44,488 bases of DNA from an uncultured Lachnospiraceae bacterium (GTDB lineage: Bacteria > Bacillota > Clostridia > Lachnospirales > Lachnospiraceae). A program made the translations under genes and the position numbers. The stretch spans positions 1 through 44,488 of the forward strand of contig CAJTJZ010000026.1 in NCBI GenBank assembly GCA_910576895.1, in the 5' to 3' direction. Under the pieces are notes generated by a model. The model saw only the letters and a program-made list of their open reading frames with translations, was not told where the DNA came from and did not search any database. Numbering within the stretch: position 1 is the first letter of the stretch; every line of letters begins with the position of its first letter. Positions 34,246 to 40,639 of the stretch are shown here, piece by piece.

Positions 34246-34761
34246 TTAATGCAATTCTTTCTGTATTGCTGCTATTATTTCCTCACAAATTGTATGAATA
34301 TCTTTCTGATCGGTTGCAATTGTAATATCTGCTGCCGCTTCATACAAAGCACGTCTTTTTTCTTGTAATTTTGCAATATAGGCAATATTCATATTGCCAT
34401 TTAAGATTGGTCGTTCCTTGCTATCTTTTACACGTTCATAAATAGTTTCTGGTAAAGCAGATAAAAGAACAATTACACCACTTTGTTTCATATAACCAAT
34501 ATTTTCTTCCCGAATTACAATACCGCCACCGCAAGATACAATCAATCCCTGTTTTTTCCTTATATCAAGAAGAAGATTACTTTCTAAATCACGAAAATAA
34601 CTTTCCCCAAACTTTTCAAAAATCTCTGCTATTGACATTTTCTGTTGTTTTGCAATAAAATGATCCATTTCTACTACATCTGCATTCAATATAGACTGTA
34701 AGTGATATGCTATAGTGCTCTTTCCAACTCCCATAAATCCAATTAAAAATATATTTCTCAT
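34246..34761 (-). CDS. aroK: shikimate kinase
   Basis: Phosphorylates shikimate at the 3-hydroxyl in aromatic amino-acid synthesis; 171 residues. The Walker A motif GFMGVGKST lies at 8-16, with the shikimate-binding D in EMDHFIAKQQ, the R in FRDLES and the GGG motif in VSCGGGIVIR. The lid region has KERPIL. GGGAG precedes the ATG. It lies 18 bases after aroD, so the two shikimate genes form one unit. Confidence 0.95.
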   Translation of the reverse strand: MRNIFLIGFMGVGKSTIAYHLQSILNADVVEMDHFIAKQQKMSIAEIFEKFGESYFRDLESNLLLDIRKKQGLIVSCGGGIVIREENIGYMKQSGVIVLLSALPETIYERVKDSKERPILNGNMNIAYIAKLQEKRRALYEAAADITIATDQKDIHTICEEIIAAIQKELH

Positions 34762-34779
34762 TAAATTTCTCCCTTTTTT

Positions 34780-35550
34780 CTATTGTTCTATTGCATGATG
34801 TAAAATAGAAAGAACCTGCCTTAATTCCTCTGCTGGAAGCTGTCCCGGTGCAGAAGCCCTTCCCACACTTCCAAATGTAATATCAGAGCCAAAGATTTCT
34901 CCTGCAATACGACTAATAACACCATCTCTTGCCATAGACATTGTTACAAGTGGACGATCTGCATACTGTTCCTTCATCTCTATTGTTGCCTCCATAAGTG
35001 TTAGGGCATCTTGTTTACAACATGGCATAACAGCAAGCTTTAAGATATCCGCTTCCAATTCCTGCATCTTACAAAGTTTTTTTATCAATTCTTGTTTTGA
35101 TACTGTCTTTTCAAAATCATGATTAGAACCAATTACTAATACATTTGCTTCATGTGCTGCCAAAATCATTGCCTTCACTGCTTTTTCCGAATAGCCAAGT
35201 ACCTCAATATCAATAAGATCTACTAATCCTGTTGTTGCTATTTCCTGCAAAAGTTCTACATATTGTTCCTCCGTTAATTCCTTCTCTCCTCCCTCAGCCT
35301 TTGTACGAAATGTAAAAAGCATAGGCCTATCTTGTAAAATTTCTTTTAATTCTATTAATATCTCCATAACTTTACCAATAGAAAATACATCCTGATACCA
35401 ATCTGCACGCCATTCTACCAAATCAGCATACACTCCTGTTAAAAGCCTTGCTCCATTTAAAATTTCATCATGGCTTTTTCCAACCAGAGGAACACAAATC
35501 TTTGGAATCCCCTCTCCAATTGTAATATTTCTGATTTTAAAAGTTCGCAT
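34780..35550 (-). CDS. aroD: 3-dehydroquinate dehydratase, type I
   Basis: Class I enzyme that makes 3-dehydroshikimate through a Schiff base; 256 residues from the chosen start. Visible residues are the E/R set in LVEWRADW, FTFRTKAEGG, the catalytic His in GSNHDFEKT and the Schiff-base Lys in ADILKLAVMP. The C-terminal loop SVGRASAPGQLP is conserved. The ATG at 35550 has GGAGG 11 bases upstream; the ATG at 35559 is only 2 bases from it. The start is therefore uncertain by three residues. It is first in the aroD-aroK unit. Confidence 0.95.
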   Translation of the reverse strand: MRTFKIRNITIGEGIPKICVPLVGKSHDEILNGARLLTGVYADLVEWRADWYQDVFSIGKVMEILIELKEILQDRPMLFTFRTKAEGGEKELTEEQYVELLQEIATTGLVDLIDIEVLGYSEKAVKAMILAAHEANVLVIGSNHDFEKTVSKQELIKKLCKMQELEADILKLAVMPCCKQDALTLMEATIEMKEQYADRPLVTMSMARDGVISRIAGEIFGSDITFGSVGRASAPGQLPAEELRQVLSILHHAIEQ

Positions 35551-35708
35551 AGAAACCATTTCCTCCGTTTTTATTTTTATTATTTTACTTCATTTTTCTC
35601 CTAAGTGCAAGTAATTTTCCAATAAATGCCGTAACTAATGTCAGAATCACTAATAAGTATAGACAAAATCGTAAAAAGCGATGAATTGCTGTCAACAATA
35701 TTCAATCT

Positions 35709-36014
35709 TTAATCATCAAGTTTCAAAAGCAGTTTTTCTATTTCTATTCTTTCTTTTTCTGTCCATATTCTTTCTTTTTCTTCAATCACACAGTTTCGTT
35801 CTGATATTGTAAGAAAACCACTAATTTCAGCACAAACCATCCCTAGAATAAAAAGTACTCCCGGCATTATTTGCATTATTTCATTATAATAACTATTCCA
35901 TTTAAAGGGATACGCTATTATAAATAATGCAAAAGCACTCATATACCCTAATGTGGATAAAGTATATAGGAAATAAAGTACTCTCTTTTTTTGTTCTTTC
36001 CACATTAATTTCAT
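35709..36014 (-). CDS. small membrane protein of unknown function
   Basis: Unrecognised protein of 101 residues. Two hydrophobic segments (about 13-34, FLYTLSTLGYMSAFALFIIAY in part, and about 49-69, MPGVLFILGMVCAEISGFL) are followed by a charged, helix-prone tail (about 72-101) rich in Glu, Lys and Arg. The tail ends LLLKLDD. GGAAGG lies before the ATG. It is divergent from the small XRE gene, with its promoter overlapping an operator-like dyad. This arrangement suggests a gene controlled by that regulator, but no function can be given. Confidence 0.65.
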   Translation of the reverse strand: MKLMWKEQKKRVLYFLYTLSTLGYMSAFALFIIAYPFKWNSYYNEIMQIMPGVLFILGMVCAEISGFLTISERNCVIEEKERIWTEKERIEIEKLLLKLDD

Positions 36015-36118
36015 AATTTTTCACCTTCCTAAAAAATAAAGTTGACAGCAACACTTTTTATATGCTCCATTGCATAAAAAAGCCGCTAATTTTTACGTGG
36101 TTACGTATTACTACATTC

Positions 36119-36147
36119 ATTATAACACATTGTGGATATATTCACAA
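36119..36147 (-). promoter_or_regulatory. promoter of the small membrane protein gene
   Basis: The minus strand reads TTGTGA, 17 bases, TATAAT. The -10 is perfect and the spacing ideal. It lies about 105 bases before the start codon. Confidence 0.6.
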
Positions 36148-36148
36148 T
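36129..36148. promoter_or_regulatory. operator-like dyad between divergent genes
   Basis: ATTGTG, 8 bases, CACAAT: a perfect 6-8-6 inverted repeat covering the -35 and spacer of the small membrane protein promoter. Its size fits a small XRE-family dimer, and an XRE gene starts about 106 bases away. Confidence 0.5.
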
Positions 36149-36254
36149 ACATTTTTACATTTATTTAACTCATAATCATATACTAAGTAATAATTGAAAT
36201 CATTCTGCTCTTTGAATGGTTATTCTTATAGATTATGATAAGGGGAATCATACA

Positions 36255-36485
36255 ATGATCGATTATAGTCCATTATGGAAAACTATGAATGAAAAAAAAA
36301 TTACCAAATATATATTGGTTAATTCTGGAATTGATCGCAAAACATTAGATTATTTGCGAAAAAATAAAAATATTACGCTACTTACTGTTGAAAAAATATG
36401 TAATATCTTAGACTGTAAACCAAATGACATTGTTCAATTTACAAAACCACCATCTTCGGAATCTGAAAAAGAAAAGAAAAAATAA
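36255..36485 (+). CDS. small XRE/Cro-CI family regulator
   Basis: DNA-binding protein of 76 residues made of a single helix-turn-helix domain (about 5-62) of the short YozG-like XRE type. The pattern is YSPLWKTMNEKKITKYIL, GIDRKTLDYLRKNKNITLLTVEKICNILDCKPNDIVQF (in part), followed by a charged tail. The ATG at 36255 is chosen because AAGGGG lies 9 bases upstream. It precedes the signalling operon on the same strand with a gap of about 190 bases, and is divergent from the small membrane protein. It probably controls one or both; this is inference. Confidence 0.85.
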   Translation: MIDYSPLWKTMNEKKITKYILVNSGIDRKTLDYLRKNKNITLLTVEKICNILDCKPNDIVQFTKPPSSESEKEKKK

Positions 36486-36674
36486 GTATAATTCCTAACT
36501 TTTTCTTTTATTAAAAATAATAGTAGCATAATATGAAATCCTTTGATATAATATAAATAAGGCCTGTTCTCTTTATAGAACAATTGTTCAAGCTTTGTTT
36601 GAATTGTACATTTCACAACAAGACAGTACAGTATTTATCATTGCCTACTAAAATAAATATCAGGAGATACTTTT

Positions 36675-37748
36675 ATGCTACAAAGAAAAGGGAATAAAGA
36701 AACCGCAAAAATTTTAATTGTAGATGATGTTGATAAAAACCGTTTTATCTTACGAGATATTATTCAAGAAATGGGATATCAGCCAATTCTAACAGAAAAT
36801 GGTGTACAAGCATTAAAAATTGTTAGCAGAATTCGCCCTCAGCTTATTATTTTAGATGTCGCAATGCCAGAAATGGATGGACATGAATTTTGCAAAATTA
36901 TGAAAGAAAATCCAGAAACAAGAGATATTCCCATTATTTTTATCTCCGCCTTTGATGATCCAGAAGACATTGTAAAAGGATTTAATCTTGGCGGAGAGGA
37001 TTATATTACAAAACCATTTATTCCAGAAGTAATTAAAGCCAGACTAAAGCTTCACTTAAAGCTTTATGATACTAATATTGAACTTGTAGAAATTAATCGA
37101 AGACTTCAAAAATCAATTAGTGAACAACTACATCAATTAGAATTAGAAAAGAAAAATGTTCTTTATGCCTTAACACGTGTAGCAAGAGAAAATGCTTGTT
37201 ATGACGAAAATCATATGGAACGGCTTTGCCATAATTGTCGTGTACTAGCAGAAGCAATGCAGCTTTCCGTAGAATATAGTTCTTTTATTTCTGATTCCTT
37301 TATTGATACAATAGAACTTGCTGCACCGCTTTGTGACTTAGGAAATGTAGCAATTCCAACAGAACTCCTTCAAAAAAAACAAGCCCTCCTTCCAGAGGAA
37401 CTTGCTGTTATTCGTACCCATACTACAAAAGGTGCTAAAATCCTTCAAGATATTAAGGATACTGGTGATTTTAATGATTTTCTTCAAATGTCAATTGAAA
37501 TTGCCCATTATCATCATGAAAATTGGGATGGAAGCGGCTACCCATCTGGAAAAAAAGGGGAAGACATTCCATTATCTGCACAAATTGTATCTGTTATCAG
37601 TGCTTATTGTGCAATTACAGAAAAACGTACTTATCGAGATTCTTATAAAATGGAAGATGCATTGGAAATGATGAAAGCAGATGCTGGAAAAAAATTTAAT
37701 CCAACGATTTGTGAAATCTTACGAAAAATTTATCGTCAACTTTGCTAA
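36675..37748 (+). CDS. REC-HD-GYP response regulator with altered HD motif
   Basis: Response regulator of 357 residues. The receiver (about 10-128) has D17/D18 in LIVDDVD, the acceptor D61 in ILDVAMPEMDG and K113 in YITKPF. A linker coiled coil (about 130-165) leads to an HD-GYP domain (about 165-357). There the GYP part is intact, HHENWDGSGYP at 280-290, and H249 is present. The HD motif, however, reads CDLGN (C220, D221) instead of HDxGK, so one metal ligand is lost. Phosphodiesterase activity is therefore doubtful; it may be a sensor or an altered enzyme. It is the first gene of the signalling operon and the only output protein there. Confidence 0.88.
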   Translation: MLQRKGNKETAKILIVDDVDKNRFILRDIIQEMGYQPILTENGVQALKIVSRIRPQLIILDVAMPEMDGHEFCKIMKENPETRDIPIIFISAFDDPEDIVKGFNLGGEDYITKPFIPEVIKARLKLHLKLYDTNIELVEINRRLQKSISEQLHQLELEKKNVLYALTRVARENACYDENHMERLCHNCRVLAEAMQLSVEYSSFISDSFIDTIELAAPLCDLGNVAIPTELLQKKQALLPEELAVIRTHTTKGAKILQDIKDTGDFNDFLQMSIEIAHYHHENWDGSGYPSGKKGEDIPLSAQIVSVISAYCAITEKRTYRDSYKMEDALEMMKADAGKKFNPTICEILRKIYRQLC

Positions 37749-37795
37749 ATAATTTAAAAATAATTATAAATTTTTCTAAAAAGGAGCGATTATGA

Positions 37796-40636
37796 TTGGA
37801 ATTTTTTATGCAAAGTAAACAAAACCAAAGAAAATTTGAACGCCTTGTTCTCATTATTTACAGCTTTTATAATGTAAGCCTTTGTACTGGTGCTATTCGC
37901 AATCAATGGGCTTTCTGGATTCCCCTTTGTATGCTAACAGTCACAATCATTAGTTGGATTGTTTATTTTATAAAATACAAAAATTTTCGAATAAGGGCAA
38001 GTTTTACTACCATTATGGTGGAAATTTCTTTCATCCTATATAGCATTCATATGAAGAACCTTCTAGCTATCATACCAACTTTTATGGTTCTTACTATTCT
38101 TGTTGCATTTTATGGGCAAAAGGAAAATATATGGATTACATTAATTGGATTACTGCTTGTACTTTTCTATCATGGTATTATTACAGATTCCTTTCTATCC
38201 CTTGATAAAGAATCCTTATTTTCCTTACTTCCACAAATTGGAAATATTTTTTTCTTAGAATTTATTATTTATCTATGGCTCAAATACCAAGAGGAAAATA
38301 AGGAACAAATCTATAAAATGGTAGAAGCCTTAATAGAAGCAGAACAAAGTAAAGATGACTTTTTATCAAATATCAGCCATGAAATCCGCACACCTGTCAA
38401 TACAATCTGTGGCATGAGCGAAATGGCACTGAGAGAACAAAGTCCAGATAAAATACGAGAAGAAATTTTTGATATTAGAGATGCTGGACATAATTTAATG
38501 GGACTTGTCAGTGATATTTTAGACTTTGCCCAACTTCAGCAGGGAAAAATGAATATTGAAGAAGAAGCTTATAATATTACTTCCACTATCAATGATATTA
38601 TCAATATGGCAATGGCAAGAAAAGGCGACAAACAAATCGAACTAATTGTAGATTGTGATCCTGATATTCCATGTGATCTTTTTGGTGATGAAAAAAAAAT
38701 CCGCAGAATTATGATTAATCTTCTTGATAATGCAATTAAATTTACAAATGAAGGCGGCATTCTTATAGAAATCCATGTAAGAAGGGAAATTTATGGTGTA
38801 AATCTTTGCATTTCCATTAAAGATACTGGGATTGGAATTAGTGAGGATAGTTTAGAAAAACTATTTGAAAGCTTTAGTCAAGTAGATACTAGAAGAAATC
38901 GTCAAAGAGGCGGCGTTGGTTTAGGTCTTGCCATTTCTCGTGAATTAGTACGTAAAATGGGTGGAACAATTACGGTTAGAAGTCGTTTGGGAAAAGGTAG
39001 TATTTTCCGCTTTGTAATACCTCAAAAAATATTAAATGAAAAACCAATTGTACAAATAGAAAATAAAGAACGTTTAAATATTGCTGCTTATTTTGATATG
39101 GAACAATTTAATATGATTGCTGTTCGAGATGAATATACAAATCTTATTACCCATATGATACAAAAACTTCAAGTAAAATGCCATATATGCCGTAATTTGG
39201 CAGAATTAAAGCGTAGAAATCATCTCCTTACATTTACCCATATCTTTATTAGCTTAGAGGAATATAAAGAAGATATGAATTATTTTGATGAATTATCAGA
39301 ACATAGAAAAGTTATTGTTACAATTGATGCAATCAATGAAAAATATATTCCAAATCCTAATATTATTAAACTTTATAAACCTTTTTATATCCTGCCAGTA
39401 GCTTCTATTTTAAATGGAAATAGTGACTCTGAAGGTGGAAAACAACTTGTTCGTTCAGGCAAATTTATAGCACCAGAAGCACACATCCTTGTTGTAGATG
39501 ATAATCGCATGAATATTCGAGTAATCGAAGGTCTTTTAAAAGAATATCAAATTTCTGTTACTTATGCAACAAGTGGAATAGAATCTTTAGATATGATAGA
39601 ATCCATGTCTTATGATTTTATCTTTATGGATCATATGATGCCAGAAATGGATGGAATTGAAACAATGCACCATATTAGAGAAAAAGTTGGAAATTATTAT
39701 CAAACTGTCCCTATTATTGCATTAACTGCAAATGCTGCTCCGGGCAATCGGGAAATGTTTTTAGAGGAAGGCTTTAATGATTTTTTAGCAAAACCAGTAG
39801 AAGTTTCTATATTAGAACGTGTTTTAAAACGAAATCTTCCAGAAGATAAAATACTTTACCAAACAAAAAAAGAAGAAAATACTTCTATCAAAACCTCAAT
39901 AGAAAAAAATCAACAAATATCACAACAAGAACTGGAAAAAACACAGCAAGAAGAACTTTCTATTGCTGATCTTGATATTAAAAAAGGCTTACTCTATTGT
40001 GGTAGTAAAAAAGCATATCTTGATATCCTAGAAGAATGTTGTTTAGAATCATTTGAACTTTCTGATTTATTAGAAACTCTTTATCAAAAACAAGACTGGA
40101 AAAATTATACCATCAAAATACATGCCCTGAAATCTACATTGCTAAGTATTGGTGCTACTGCTCTTTCTGAAAAAGCAAAAGCATTAGAACAGGCAGGGAA
40201 AAAAGAAACACTAGATTATATTTTGCAAAATCACCATGATATGTTGATAGAATATTATCGTTTTATAAAAACATTATCTGAGCATCCTCTCATTCAGCCG
40301 AGGCTGTCAGAAACTATACAAAATCAAATTAAGCTTTTAGGAGAAGAACAGAAAGTACAAATTAAGTCACAACAGGCATCCCCAGATTTAAAAGAACTTT
40401 CTGAAGAATTATTTGATAAGTTTTTAGCAGAATTAGAAAATGCTATGTATTCCTTAGATGGTGACGAAATGCTTTGTATCTTATCAGAAATGCAAAAATA
40501 TCAATACTGTCAAACTCCATTAGAAGAAAAACTATCTCCTATCAAGAAAAAAGTAGAAATGTCTGATTATATGTCAGCTATTGATACCATCTCCCATATT
40601 CGAGACAACTTAAAAGAAAAAAAGAATGAGGTATAA
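37796..40636 (+). CDS. membrane hybrid histidine kinase with pseudo-receiver, receiver and Hpt
   Basis: Sensor kinase of 946 residues. About five membrane segments (15-165) make the input domain. HisKA has H195 in SNISHEIRTP, followed by HATPase_c with N312 in LLDNAIKFTNEGG, DTGIGI and GVGLGLAIS. A receiver-like fold without an acceptor Asp (about 424-540) comes next, then a true receiver with D612 in IFMDHMMPEMDG and K667 in FLAKPVE. An Hpt domain has H776 in IKIHALKSTL. A C-terminal helical extension runs to 946. The start is TTG at 37796, 9 bases after GGAG; the first in-frame ATG (37808) is 21 bases away. It belongs to the operon with the REC-HD-GYP gene (47 bases upstream) and the DegV kinase. 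Confidence 0.92.
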   Translation: MEFFMQSKQNQRKFERLVLIIYSFYNVSLCTGAIRNQWAFWIPLCMLTVTIISWIVYFIKYKNFRIRASFTTIMVEISFILYSIHMKNLLAIIPTFMVLTILVAFYGQKENIWITLIGLLLVLFYHGIITDSFLSLDKESLFSLLPQIGNIFFLEFIIYLWLKYQEENKEQIYKMVEALIEAEQSKDDFLSNISHEIRTPVNTICGMSEMALREQSPDKIREEIFDIRDAGHNLMGLVSDILDFAQLQQGKMNIEEEAYNITSTINDIINMAMARKGDKQIELIVDCDPDIPCDLFGDEKKIRRIMINLLDNAIKFTNEGGILIEIHVRREIYGVNLCISIKDTGIGISEDSLEKLFESFSQVDTRRNRQRGGVGLGLAISRELVRKMGGTITVRSRLGKGSIFRFVIPQKILNEKPIVQIENKERLNIAAYFDMEQFNMIAVRDEYTNLITHMIQKLQVKCHICRNLAELKRRNHLLTFTHIFISLEEYKEDMNYFDELSEHRKVIVTIDAINEKYIPNPNIIKLYKPFYILPVASILNGNSDSEGGKQLVRSGKFIAPEAHILVVDDNRMNIRVIEGLLKEYQISVTYATSGIESLDMIESMSYDFIFMDHMMPEMDGIETMHHIREKVGNYYQTVPIIALTANAAPGNREMFLEEGFNDFLAKPVEVSILERVLKRNLPEDKILYQTKKEENTSIKTSIEKNQQISQQELEKTQQEELSIADLDIKKGLLYCGSKKAYLDILEECCLESFELSDLLETLYQKQDWKNYTIKIHALKSTLLSIGATALSEKAKALEQAGKKETLDYILQNHHDMLIEYYRFIKTLSEHPLIQPRLSETIQNQIKLLGEEQKVQIKSQQASPDLKELSEELFDKFLAELENAMYSLDGDEMLCILSEMQKYQYCQTPLEEKLSPIKKKVEMSDYMSAIDTISHIRDNLKEKKNEV

Positions 40637-40639
40637 AAA

